Below, in pieces: positions 1 to 5,855 of a DNA stretch of 7,041 nt. This stretch comes from Trichodesmium sp. jk18x7bins.61 (GTDB lineage: Bacteria; Cyanobacteriota; Cyanobacteriia; Cyanobacteriales; Microcoleaceae): positions 1-7,041 of the forward strand of contig JAJEAQ010000756.1 of the NCBI GenBank assembly GCA_022822685.1, written 5' to 3'. Made by a program: the position numbers and the translations under genes. How positions within the stretch are numbered: the stretch's first letter is position 1; each line of letters opens with the position of its first letter. The notes under the pieces were generated by a model that saw only the letters and a program-made list of their open reading frames with translations, ran no database searches and was not told the DNA's origin.

Positions 1-432
1 AAAACCAGATGGTTGCAGAATAGTATAATTTAATCCACTAGCTTTGAGATATTTTTCTACCTCTCTTTTTGCTTTAAAAGTTGGAGAATCTTCATATCCA
101 CGCTCAGTTCCCAATACAGAAATAAATACAAAGTGTTTGACGCCTACTTTTAAGGCACAATCTATTAATTCGATATTAGCTCGGTAGTCAACCGCTTGAA
201 CATCACTCGGACTACCATGAGCACTAATAACATATTCAACCCCTTGACAAGCTTTGTCAATATCTTTGTCTATTTTTAAGTCACCGATGAAAATTTCAGC
301 TCCACGATTTTCTAATTCAGAGTATGAAGAAGTTAGTCTGACAAAAGCTCTAACTAACATCTCTTTTTTTGTCAATACCCTAATGATTTGACTACCTAAT
401 CCTCCAGTTGCTCCTGTTACTAAAAACATCAT
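1..432 (-). CDS. NmrA-like / atypical SDR NAD(P)-binding protein, N-terminal part (cut by window edge)
   Basis: The frame reads on the minus strand from an ATG at 430-432 (a second ATG follows at once) and stays open for 144 codons to the window edge, so the C-terminus is missing. It begins MMFLVTGATGGLG, giving the Rossmann dinucleotide motif GxxGxxG at residues 7-13. Later come GDLKIDKDI (50-58), where this family has an acidic GDL element, VEYVIS (65-70) at the end of a strand, FVFISVLG (101-108), and KAKREVEKYLKASGLNYTILQPSGF at the end, typical of the NmrA/Ycf39-like atypical short-chain dehydrogenases. Members bind NAD(P)(H) and act as sugar-epimerase-like enzymes, redox sensors or assembly factors; the substrate cannot be read here. 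No Shine-Dalgarno sequence is obvious. The gene lies 153 bp downstream of xth on the same strand, with no visible terminator between them. Family is fairly certain, exact role unknown. Confidence 0.85.
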   Translation of the reverse strand, partial: MMFLVTGATGGLGSQIIRVLTKKEMLVRAFVRLTSSYSELENRGAEIFIGDLKIDKDIDKACQGVEYVISAHGSPSDVQAVDYRANIELIDCALKVGVKHFVFISVLGTERGYEDSPTFKAKREVEKYLKASGLNYTILQPSGF

Positions 433-585
433 TATTTTTGATTGCTTACTAATTATTAAGTTGAGAATTTTGCCTAATAAAAAACTGTTAACAAAATCTG
501 GCTGGGAATGGTCAAAATTATGCCTATAGCCTCCCTAAATGATTAGTAAAATACTATATTCATTAAATAAGGCAGAATAAAAAAA

Positions 586-1371
586 TCAAAATTCGACAAT
601 CACTGGTGTATGGTCACTAGGTTTTGCTAACTTTCTGGGAGACTGATCAATTATACAACTTATTGCTTTTTGAGATAGAGGTAAACTCAGATAATGATGG
701 TCAATACGCCAACCATGGTTATGGGGAAAAGCTGCTGCTCTATAATCCCACCAACTGTAATGACCTCCTGCACTGGTAAACTGCCGAAAGGCATCAACTA
801 ATCCTAATTGGAGAATTTCTTGTAAAGCTTCACGTTCAGGTTTGGATAATCCAACAGAATTTTTATGACTTTCTGGATTGTAAATGTCCCGGTCTTCTGG
901 GACAATATTAAAATCTCCACAAACACACAACTTTGGTGATTTGTCAAGAAGATTTTCTAGATATTTTCTCAATAGTTTTAACCAATCAAGTTTGTAATAA
1001 TATTTTTCACTACCAACACTAGCACCATTGGGAACATAAAGATTAATAATATGGATATCGTCGATCACGCCAGTAATTAACCGCTTTTGTATGTCAAAAT
1101 CTCCTACGACATCCGCACCTAAAATAGTGGAAAATCCACTACTTATATTTTGCATTGGAGAAAGACTAAAAATTGCTACACCATTGTAAGATTTCTGACC
1201 AGAAATATAAGTATGATAGCCTAATTGTTCAAAAGGCGATCGCGGGAAATCTTGGTCAATAACTTTCGTTTCTTGTAGGCATAGAACGTCAACAGGATTT
1301 ACTTGCAACCATTCTATTACTTGTTGTTGACGACTACGAATTGAATTTACATTCCAAGTGGCTATTTTCAT
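586..1371 (-). CDS. xth: Exodeoxyribonuclease III (Xth/ExoA family AP endonuclease)
   Basis: Complete 261-residue protein of the EEP (endonuclease/exonuclease/phosphatase) fold, the usual length for bacterial exonuclease III. It cleaves the backbone 5' of abasic sites and removes 3' blocking groups in base-excision repair, with Mg2+ as cofactor, in the cytoplasm. All family landmarks are visible: MKIATWNVNSIRSR at the N-terminus (metal-site Asn7), LQETK with catalytic Glu34, NLYVPNG (110-116), GDFN (152-155, Asp153 and Asn155), GWRIDHHYLS (220-229, Asp224), and SDHTPV (252-257) with the Asp253-His254 pair. The start at 1371 is supported by GAGG seven bases upstream and by alignment of the first residues with the family. 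The coding strand contains a HIP1 site (GCGATCGC, 1236-1243), a cyanobacterial signature. No missing residue or frame problem. It appears to be transcribed alone from the 360-bp gap upstream. Confidence 0.97.
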   Translation of the reverse strand: MKIATWNVNSIRSRQQQVIEWLQVNPVDVLCLQETKVIDQDFPRSPFEQLGYHTYISGQKSYNGVAIFSLSPMQNISSGFSTILGADVVGDFDIQKRLITGVIDDIHIINLYVPNGASVGSEKYYYKLDWLKLLRKYLENLLDKSPKLCVCGDFNIVPEDRDIYNPESHKNSVGLSKPEREALQEILQLGLVDAFRQFTSAGGHYSWWDYRAAAFPHNHGWRIDHHYLSLPLSQKAISCIIDQSPRKLAKPSDHTPVIVEF

Positions 1372-1579
1372 AATTAAACCTCGCTACAAATGAAAAATAA
1401 ATTTGCTTAGATGAGAGTTATTAAAAATCTTCCCATCAGGAAAGTTTGAGGAAGTATTACTATGATAAAAAAAACCAAAAAGTTTGGGTAGCCACATTCA
1501 AAGCATTAGTATCACCCCTAGAAGGAGAAAGAACTTTTGCGATCGTGATCAGTAATAACTATCAGTAAAATAAAATTAG
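1372..1579. other. Gap upstream of xth, no gene recognised
   Basis: This AT-rich stretch must hold the xth promoter, but I cannot pick a convincing -35/-10 pair. It contains an A8 run at 1467-1474 and a short plus-strand open stretch (about 35 codons to a TAA near 1566) without a start codon. It ends at the duplicated ATTAG of the neighbouring MITE. Confidence 0.4.
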
Positions 1580-1671
1580 CAGGACTTACGCATTTTTTGG
1601 TGATCAACGCTATATATAGTTTTTAACTCTGGTTGTAATTCACTATATATAGAGTTTTTGCGTAAGTCCTG
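1580..1671. mobile_element. 92-bp MITE with 13-bp perfect terminal inverted repeats
   Basis: The ends CAGGACTTACGCA (1580-1592) and TGCGTAAGTCCTG (1659-1671) are perfect inverted repeats. Inside them a second pair, CTATATATAG at 1610-1619 and 1643-1652, can pair too, so the element can fold into a long hairpin. It is flanked by the perfect direct repeat ATTAG (1575-1579 and 1672-1676), which I read as a 5-bp target-site duplication. It has no coding capacity, so it would have been moved in trans by a transposase recognising these ends. The AGGACTTACGCA end is, from memory, frequent in cyanobacterial miniature elements; I do not assign the parent IS. It sits between the xth promoter region and the end of the 1732-2286 frame and could act as a transcription barrier. 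Confidence 0.85.
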
Positions 1672-1731
1672 ATTAGTCAGACGTTGCAGCTTTTTCGTTT
1701 CTTTTTGCACCCTCACATCGAGTCTAAAGTT

Positions 1732-2286
1732 TTATTTAGATGATAGATGTTTGATACGACTTATATCGCCTAAAGCCCAAGTCTGATTGGGGTCCAAATG
1801 TGGATATGCTTTGAAAAAGTAGTCATTAAAAAGCTTTAAGTCCACAATATTGTAATTTATATTACCTGAATATTTATTAAGAATATCCTCTACATGCTCA
1901 TTTCCGATTTTCCATACTCCTTCTTGATTGTAGCAGGACTTTGTAGCCGCGTTATGGATTGCTTCAGAACGCTCTTTAGATATTTCTTTAAGAGTTTTTC
2001 TTGAAAAGTTATTCTGACCTAGAACTCTTTTTTGCGTTACAGCTCTCAATAAAATATCTAAACTTTCCAGATAATTTTTTAGAACAAATCTAGGTGTATA
2101 TTCTTCTAAAGCAAATCTAGGTTTATATTTTTCTAAAGCTATTCCTTTATCGTTCGCCCATTTTAGTCTCAGGTTATCAGGCTCAATAAAATTTTTAAAT
2201 TCTGTGTCAGGGGCTAAATTAAAAATATGTTCGTAAGTATTTTTCAATGTTAATGCTGTGTTTTTTATCTGTTGCTCTAAATCCAA
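1732..2286 (-). CDS. C-terminal half of a split GxxH (TIKI/TraB/EreA-like) protein; in frame with 2290-2970 after one TAA
   Basis: A 184-codon open frame with no methionine codon at all; the only start candidate is a TTG at 2284-2286 with no Shine-Dalgarno sequence. It continues the upstream frame (2290-2970) exactly, separated only by TAA and ATT. Its content fits the second half of that protein: KERSEAIHNAA (residues 104-114) with a conserved-looking Arg, then GVWKIGNEHVEDI (123-135), whose GNEH is a second GxxH motif. TIKI/TraB/EreA/ChaN-type proteins carry one GxxH/GExH near the N-terminus and another near the C-terminus, with an Arg between. A 9-residue near-repeat (LEKYKPRFA / LEEYTPRFV, 51-68) comes from a 27-bp tandem duplication. 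Independent translation by reinitiation is possible but poorly supported; a pseudogene with a nonsense codon is likelier. Family assignment is inference from motifs. Confidence 0.6.
   Translation of the reverse strand: MDLEQQIKNTALTLKNTYEHIFNLAPDTEFKNFIEPDNLRLKWANDKGIALEKYKPRFALEEYTPRFVLKNYLESLDILLRAVTQKRVLGQNNFSRKTLKEISKERSEAIHNAATKSCYNQEGVWKIGNEHVEDILNKYSGNINYNIVDLKLFNDYFFKAYPHLDPNQTWALGDISRIKHLSSK
2083..2136 (-). repeat. 27-bp in-frame tandem duplication
   Basis: Two adjacent 27-bp units (2083-2109 and 2110-2136) match at 24 of 27 positions. Because 27 is a multiple of three, the frame is kept and the protein gains a repeated nine residues around YKPRF / YTPRF. Such a small expansion in a helical linker may be neutral. 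Confidence 0.85.
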
Positions 2287-2289
2287 AAT

Positions 2290-2970
2290 TTAACTTTTTT
2301 CTGCTTCTGTAAATTCAAAATCTAATTTATTTAACTTTAGTTCATTTAGCATGATCCAAATTTCTTGAAACAAAAACACATCATGTCCTAATCCATCCAT
2401 CAAATCCAAATTATTCTGCCAAAATTTGCTAAAGTTTTTTGCCTTTGTTAATCCTTTCATTAGATATAAGTTATTTAGAGATTTTGTAATTATTCTCATC
2501 ATTTTTGAATCTGATTCTAGATTCTTTAACATATAAAAAAAACGGAGTTTATATGGGTCTCCAAATTTTCGTGTCTCCAAATAATTTTCCGTTGTAATAA
2601 GTTCCTCGAAATGTCTAGGCTGTTCTCGAAATTCCTCTTCCTTCCAATAATTGTCTGAATTAGTATGGAGTTTTGAATATTCTTTTTCCTTTTCTCGTCT
2701 GTTGTTTTTGTTTGACTCATCATGGTCTTCTCCTACTACATTTAGACGACCTTTTACCAAAGGTATTTCATCATTATCTCCAGCTTCAGTTCCATTATTC
2801 ATGCGCTGAAGAGTATCTGAACTCCCCCATAGTGGACTAAATATACTTTTAAAGTTTTCTTTTGCTGGTTTTTCCTGAATTACTTTTACCTGTTGTGTTG
2901 CCATTGTCTGAATAGGGAGTTTTGGCAACAGAATTGGTGCTTTTTTCTTAGATATTTGTATCTGATACAT
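2290..2970 (-). CDS. N-terminal half of a split GxxH (TIKI/TraB/EreA-like) protein, possible secreted effector
   Basis: A 226-codon frame ending in TAA at 2290-2292. The ATG at 2968-2970 has a strong AGGAG six bases upstream, so translation start is well supported. Residues 1-70 are polar and low in complexity, probably disordered. Then comes GRLNVVGEDHDES (74-86) followed by an R/K/E-rich helix (NNRREKEKEY) and YWKEEEF (108-114); FGDPYKLRFFYMLK follows. G80-E81-D82-H83 is a GxxH/GExH motif of the type seen in the TIKI/TraB/EreA/ChaN superfamily of putative metal-dependent hydrolases; from memory, similar 'NVVGExHxeS' proteins occur beside phage-tail-like contractile injection systems in cyanobacteria, but no such apparatus is in this window. 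By itself the product would lack the second GxxH and the Arg, both found in the continuing frame 1732-2286. Function is inference. Confidence 0.7.
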   Translation of the reverse strand: MYQIQISKKKAPILLPKLPIQTMATQQVKVIQEKPAKENFKSIFSPLWGSSDTLQRMNNGTEAGDNDEIPLVKGRLNVVGEDHDESNKNNRREKEKEYSKLHTNSDNYWKEEEFREQPRHFEELITTENYLETRKFGDPYKLRFFYMLKNLESDSKMMRIITKSLNNLYLMKGLTKAKNFSKFWQNNLDLMDGLGHDVFLFQEIWIMLNELKLNKLDFEFTEAEKS

Positions 2971-3027
2971 TCATAACTCCTGTTCTTTATTTGGTGAAGC
3001 TGTTACATTTTTTATTCGTAGCTGCAC

Positions 3028-3100
3028 ATTATCAGTTTTAGAACCGCAATCAAAACCCCACCCTTACGGGCGAAGTTTATTATCAGTTTCAGTACCTCGC
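3028..3100 (-). repeat. Direct repeat flanking a GNRA-loop hairpin in the leader of the GxxH gene
   Basis: On the minus strand AAACTGATAAT occurs twice (3079-3089 and 3028-3038), with related flanks, 51 bp apart. Between them lies CCCGTAAGGG (3061-3070), a 3-bp GC stem with a GTAA tetraloop of the GNRA class. The block sits 58-130 bases before the start of the 2290-2970 frame, so if transcribed it would form part of its leader. It could be a structured RNA or the subterminal part of an old IS200/IS605 element. I see no known riboswitch. Confidence 0.4.
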
Positions 3101-3103
3101 CAC

Positions 3104-3158
3104 ATGAAAGAAGAATCCCGCGTTGTCACTTAAGCGCAACGTCGAGAGTATGTCAATT
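3104..3158 (-). mobile_element. IS200/IS605-like terminal hairpin relic
   Basis: Read on the minus strand, TTGACATACTCTCGACGTTG is followed by GCGCTTAAGTGA, then CAACGCGGGATTCTTCTTTC. The core GTTG...CAAC pairing between 'GACATACTC' and 'GATTCTT' arms is the arrangement I associate with ends of IS200/IS605-family elements in cyanobacteria, where an imperfect hairpin is the transposase-binding site. The stem has mismatches, and neither tnpA nor tnpB is nearby, so this would be a solo end or a decayed copy. The assignment rests on memory of such ends, not on a search. Confidence 0.4.
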
Positions 3159-3253
3159 CTCTAATCATATAGAAATCTTCCAGAGAGCTTACATCAGTCC
3201 AGACAAATGCTTATAATTTTTTTCTGAGGGTTCTAATGAGACTTACATAATTT

Positions 3254-3268
3254 TTAAGCCAAAATATA
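3254..3268 (-). pseudogene. Last codons of the IS701/IS4-like transposase relic (distal side of the IS630 insertion)
   Basis: The minus strand reads TAT ATT TTG GCT TAA (YILA, stop). Joined across the IS630 element using one copy of its TA duplication, the end becomes SLG-YILA-stop, which matches the expected ending of this transposase group (SLGF/Y..A). The piece is only 15 bases, so it is supported solely by the precise junction. Confidence 0.5.
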
Positions 3269-4437
3269 AGTAGGCGGGAAAATTTATAAGTATGTAACGA
3301 AAAATTAAATTAAAGTTCTTGAGTTAAATTTAATACGTTCTGTACTGTATTTTCCTCTTTCTCCTCTCCCTTTCACAACCTCCTTGACTGCATAAGCAAG
3401 GTATAACTCCTTCTCAAACATCTGTCCTGAGCATTCATCTTGTTTGAGATGTTGCCACTCCAATTCAATTGGGTTCATTTCAGAACAATATTTCGGCAGA
3501 AAAAAGACGCATAAACCCTGACTTTCCCACTTTGACCATAAATGCATGAACTTCGTGGCGTTTGTGTCACGGACTATTATCCTGTACTATTACCCCTATA
3601 CGTCCTAATTTTTCTGCTTCTTGAGCTTCTCGCTCCATCATCTGGATGTAAGCTAGACAACCTACACCACCAATAAGCTCGTCTTAAACAAAGCTGATGA
3701 AAGGCGCTCAACAGTCCAATAATACTTAATCTACGACCACTACTCTTTGTCTGTTCTAGGCATTTTTGTTCTCGGAGTTAGTAATAGGTGTAACTAGACT
3801 CACTCTACATGCAAAAACCTGACTCATCCAAATATTTCAAGTCTATTTCTCCTGTGGCAGCAGATAACTCCAACATTTCTAGCTATGCTTGTTTCATCGC
3901 TCTGGCGTCTCTTGCTTGTTTCTTTTTATGGGTTTTTCTTGTTCTTTTCCAAATCACCTCCTTTTTTAGTATCCGTCTAACCTATCAGAACTCAATTTAA
4001 TTTGGCGCTCCCTGGCTAATTTTGACCAGATTTGGGCCTAGTTATATGTAGGTTGCTCTTTTTTTTCAGGCGTTTTTCCAAGAAGGCCAGCTATCTAATG
4101 GGCCTCTTGGGCTTCCCTCCTCTCGATGGTCGTTCCCAAAGTCCTTATAAGCCCTGTTTCTGCTATTTATGCAATACTGTTGGGACTGTTTGTCAACTCT
4201 AGTTAAAGTGAGCTGCTTTTTTTCCGCATACCAGCCATGGGCATTGAGCTTGATTATTTCTGAATCAGCTTTGACTTTCTGTGATATATCCTCAGTTCTG
4301 AGCTTCAGTGGTTTTTGCACAAGTTCACGAGTGAGAAAATTTATGAGGCGATCGCCCATAAAAAAAATCACCTTGATAGATAAATTTTCCCTATTTACTT
4401 GTCTTTACATAGTTTGATTTTTTCGTGCCTACCTACT
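3269..4437 (-). mobile_element. Degenerate IS630-family insertion sequence (about 1.17 kb)
   Basis: The element ends in imperfect inverted repeats: AGTAGGCGGGAAAA... from 3269 and, read inward from 4437, AGTAGGTAGGCACGAAAAAA, both followed by a TATGTAA block about 25-30 bases in. The outer bases on both sides are TA (3267-3268 and 4438-4439), the target and duplication expected for IS630/Tc1-mariner elements. The size suits the family. The transposase gene inside (minus strand) is full of stops and frameshifts, so the copy is dead. It is inserted in the penultimate codons of an older IS701-like transposase gene. Confidence 0.85.
3305..4371 (-). pseudogene. IS630-family transposase, decayed
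   Basis: Shuffling between frames on the minus strand recovers most of a DDE transposase. Near the start comes IIKLNAHGWYAEK, then in another frame KAAHFN*S*QTVPTVLHK* and QKQGL*GLWERPSRGGKPK, the helix-turn-helix part with Trp or acidic codons turned into stops. Next is LEKRLKK with TYN.A-like residues, then KYLDESGF with the first catalytic Asp (3826-3828), and VIVQDNSP with the second (3579-3581). The last stretch, 3305-3547, is still open: FFLPKYCSEMNPIELEW contains the catalytic Glu in NPIE, followed by HLKQDE and STERIKFNS. At least four in-frame stops and several frameshifts are present. Plus-strand open frames over this region are shadows. Confidence 0.92.
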
Positions 4438-4594
4438 TAGCCCAAGCTCTCTTTATTGAGATGCAAAAATGCTAATATTTTTAGTTAACCAATTAAATAA
4501 ATGAGAAGACATGGCTTTAGGAAAAGCCTCTAAGGCTTCAGTAAATGTGTTCCAAAATTTACCTAGCCCATTGTCTTTGTAAGCCTCCAGTTAA
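4438..4594 (-). pseudogene. IS701/IS4-like transposase relic, C-terminal piece
   Basis: From 4594 downward the minus strand reads LTGGLQRQWAR, then after a one-base shift FWNTFTEALEAFPKAMSSH, then LFNWLTKNISIFAS, then after another one-base shift SHKESLG up to the IS630 border. This is the C-terminal tail of a transposase of the IS701/IS4-like group, as I remember it from cyanobacteria. It joins the upstream piece (4756-4967) exactly if the MITE between them and one TAA copy are removed (WHK-LTGG). No start and several shifts, so it is not expressed as a functional protein. Confidence 0.7.
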
Positions 4595-4633
4595 TACTAA
4601 ATCCAGTTTAGAGAGGAGCTTTATTAAGACGAA

Positions 4634-4650
4634 AGGCAAGAGGCAAGAGG
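4634..4650. repeat. Tandem heptamer AGGCAAG (cyanobacterial STRR type)
   Basis: AGGCAAG occurs twice in tandem with the first four bases of a third copy. Related GGCAAGA pieces occur at 5721-5735 and, inverted, at 5831-5848, so the same repeat family is scattered in the non-coding parts of this window. Confidence 0.75.
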
Positions 4651-4685
4651 CATACATGGTTATAGACAATTTGGCAAATGTACTT

Positions 4686-4735
4686 TTGCCTCCCAGGGGA
4701 GGAGCTACGCTTGCCTCCCAGGGGAGGAGCTACGC
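4686..4735. repeat. Two perfect 25-bp tandem units, each with a palindrome
   Basis: Units 4686-4710 and 4711-4735 are identical, and the next four bases begin a third. Each holds CCTCCCAGGGGAGG, a perfect 6-bp inverted repeat with a two-base centre. Just upstream GGCAAA (4673-4678) pairs with TTTGCC (4685-4690). The GC-rich content contrasts with the AT-rich surroundings. It lies wholly inside the 161-bp MITE. Confidence 0.9.
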
Positions 4736-4755
4736 TTGCATAACCGGATTTGGTA

Positions 4756-4967
4756 TAACTTATGCCAAACGGAATATAAAGCACAAAACAAAAGGATAAA
4801 ATGGCGTTCCAGACTTCATTTATCTCTAACTTGATATTCTCTTAACCCTAATCATCCTTTGGTCTCTCTGTAAAAACTTCTACCCAATTTCTTTCAGAAT
4901 ATGTCTTTACGATCCATTCAAATGTTATATTATATCCCCTAGAATAGTGATAAATAAAATTTAAGTT
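4756..4967 (-). pseudogene. IS701/IS4-like transposase relic, catalytic-end piece
   Basis: From about 4916 downward the minus strand reads WIVKTYSERNWVEVF; after a one-base slip in the A5/T5 run at 4872-4876 it reads YRETKG*LGLREYQVRDK*, then SLERHFILLFCALYSVWHK up to the MITE. The Y-R-E-x-K-G-W-L-G-L block carries the third catalytic acidic residue of this DDE group. The two stops (TGA at 4852-4854 and 4816-4818) replace an expected Trp and Arg, as single-base decay would do. Upstream codons to 4967 stay open but I do not recognise them, and the first two-thirds of the gene is absent. The family name is from memory of cyanobacterial transposases; DDE transposase identity is firmer. Confidence 0.7.
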
Positions 4968-5134
4968 GCTCTAACTACGCTATAGTTATAATCGCGCTTG
5001 CATTCCAACTACAAACAAAGTTTTTTTATCCAAAATTAACCGGATATAATATTACTTTTTAATAGTAAAACATTGGTAAAAATCATCAATGTTGGCCCCC
5101 CTACTACTTCCTTCTTCCTTCTGAATTCCTGAAA
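4968..5134. other. AT-rich gap with no gene recognised
   Basis: Between the transposase relic and the GIY-YIG pseudogene I find no coding remnant in six frames. AACCGGATATAATATT near 5038-5053 resembles the end of the 161-bp MITE (AACCGGATTTGGTA) only partly. Confidence 0.4.
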
Positions 5135-5682
5135 TTATTTCAAATCTAATAAACCACTGTTTTTGAGTTTTGGATTAAAACGAATATTTTCTTGTAAACC
5201 CCTAGCTTTTAGTACTTCTAAAATCTTAGCTTCAACTCGCCTAGCTATATTTTTTAATAATTTTCTTGAGAATTTCATCAATTAATTGATCTTGATACTG
5301 TGCTGCTTCTGCTGCTGTCATTTCTTGTTTAACATCTATTGGTTGATTCCATTTGTCTTTGTCTGCACCATTGCCTATAGGCACAGATAAATTTTCATTA
5401 ATCCAAGCAGCTTTTATACTTTCTAATAGATTACGATTTTGCCGTTCAATAGTATGCACTTTTAGCCAATACCAACTATTAGATTGACGGACTAAATGTT
5501 GTTTAATACTCTGATATACATCACGAGAGTAGCCTACAAATCGCAGTGTTTTTTCCTGGTCAAAAATCCCATAAACACCAATTTTTCCTTGCAGGGATAA
5601 TGGTAAATTTCCTTGGCAATCGATATATGGCAAATATTCTAATTGGGATAATTCTGGGATTTATAGTTTGAGTATTGTTCAT
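5135..5682 (-). pseudogene. GIY-YIG nuclease family protein with two single-base frameshifts
   Basis: The main open part (5241-5633) has YIDCQGNLP, GKIGVYGIFD (the GIY strand, as GVY at residues 19-21 counted from the TTG at 5631-5633), RFVGYSRD (the YIG strand as FVG at 32-34, with Arg37), then HTIERQNRNLLESIKAAWI and IGNGADKDKWNQPID. At an A6 run (minus strand, 5250-5255) the frame ends two codons later; removing one A gives IKNIARRVEAKILEVLKARG and IRFNPKLKNSGLLDLK, stop at 5135-5137. This is the C-terminus I remember for this cyanobacterial family. Upstream of residue 1 the same frame reads IPELSQLEYL and then hits TAA; removing one base in the AAA at 5660-5662 joins it to an ATG at 5680-5682 (MNNTQTI). 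With both corrections the gene is 182 codons. Nuclease activity is not established for the family. Confidence 0.85.
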
Positions 5683-5855
5683 GTTTTTGTATTTTAACTA
5701 CCTGCGCTCAAGGCTATAGTCAAGAGGCAAGAAGGAAAAGTTAGACTAGAAGAGAGTTTTAGTCCCCCTATATATTTTTAAAATTAGTGCTGTGCCCTGG
5801 TGGCGGATCAAATCCTGCACTATACGCCGTCCCTCTTGCCTGTTGCCTTTAATTG
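5683..5855. other. Gap with GGCAAGA-type repeats in inverted arrangement
   Basis: CAAGAGGCAAGAAGG at 5721-5735 and CCCTCTTGCCTGTTGCC at 5831-5847 are related in opposite orientation, so the 110 bp between could form a loop of a weak hairpin or mark an old repeat insertion. No gene recognised. It lies downstream of the 5856-6182 gene and upstream of the GIY-YIG pseudogene. Confidence 0.5.

Larger units (their letters stand above)
4595..4755. mobile_element. 161-bp MITE inserted in the IS701-like relic
   Basis: The ends are inverted repeats: TACTAAATCCAGTT from 4595 and, read inward from 4755, TACCAAATCCGGTT (12 of 14 identical). The element is flanked by TAA (4592-4594 and 4756-4758), a 3-bp duplication of TNA type, which is used by part of the IS5 family; that link is only suggestive. 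Removing the element with one TAA restores the transposase reading WHK-LTGG, which proves it is an insertion. Inside are heptamer repeats and two copies of a 25-bp hairpin repeat. The 84-codon plus-strand frame 4545-4799 runs across it and is spurious. Confidence 0.8.

Noticed and set aside
544..556. TAGTA/TACTA hairpin after xth
   Set aside because: Only AT pairs apart from two G-C pairs, no T tract; not a credible terminator.
1461..1568. Plus-strand open stretch reading VWVATFKALVSPLEGERTF without a start
   Set aside because: About 35 codons, plausible-looking, and a one-base change in the A8 run would join it to an ATG at 1462, but the length is within chance and I recognise no family.
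2526..2723. 65-codon minus-strand frame
   Set aside because: Lies in another frame inside the GxxH gene and has low-complexity Lys/Asn/Ile content without its own start signals.
3809..4417. Plus-strand frames 3809-4000 and 4169-4417
   Set aside because: Both are antisense shadows of the decayed IS630 transposase, whose residues are recognisable on the minus strand.
4525..4539. AAGCC-TCTAA-GGCTT hairpin
   Set aside because: Falls inside the coding remnant of the IS701-like transposase and lacks a T tract.
4545..4799. 84-codon plus-strand frame
   Set aside because: It crosses both borders of the 161-bp MITE and the tandem 25-bp repeat, antisense to transposase remnants; no ribosome site or family resemblance.
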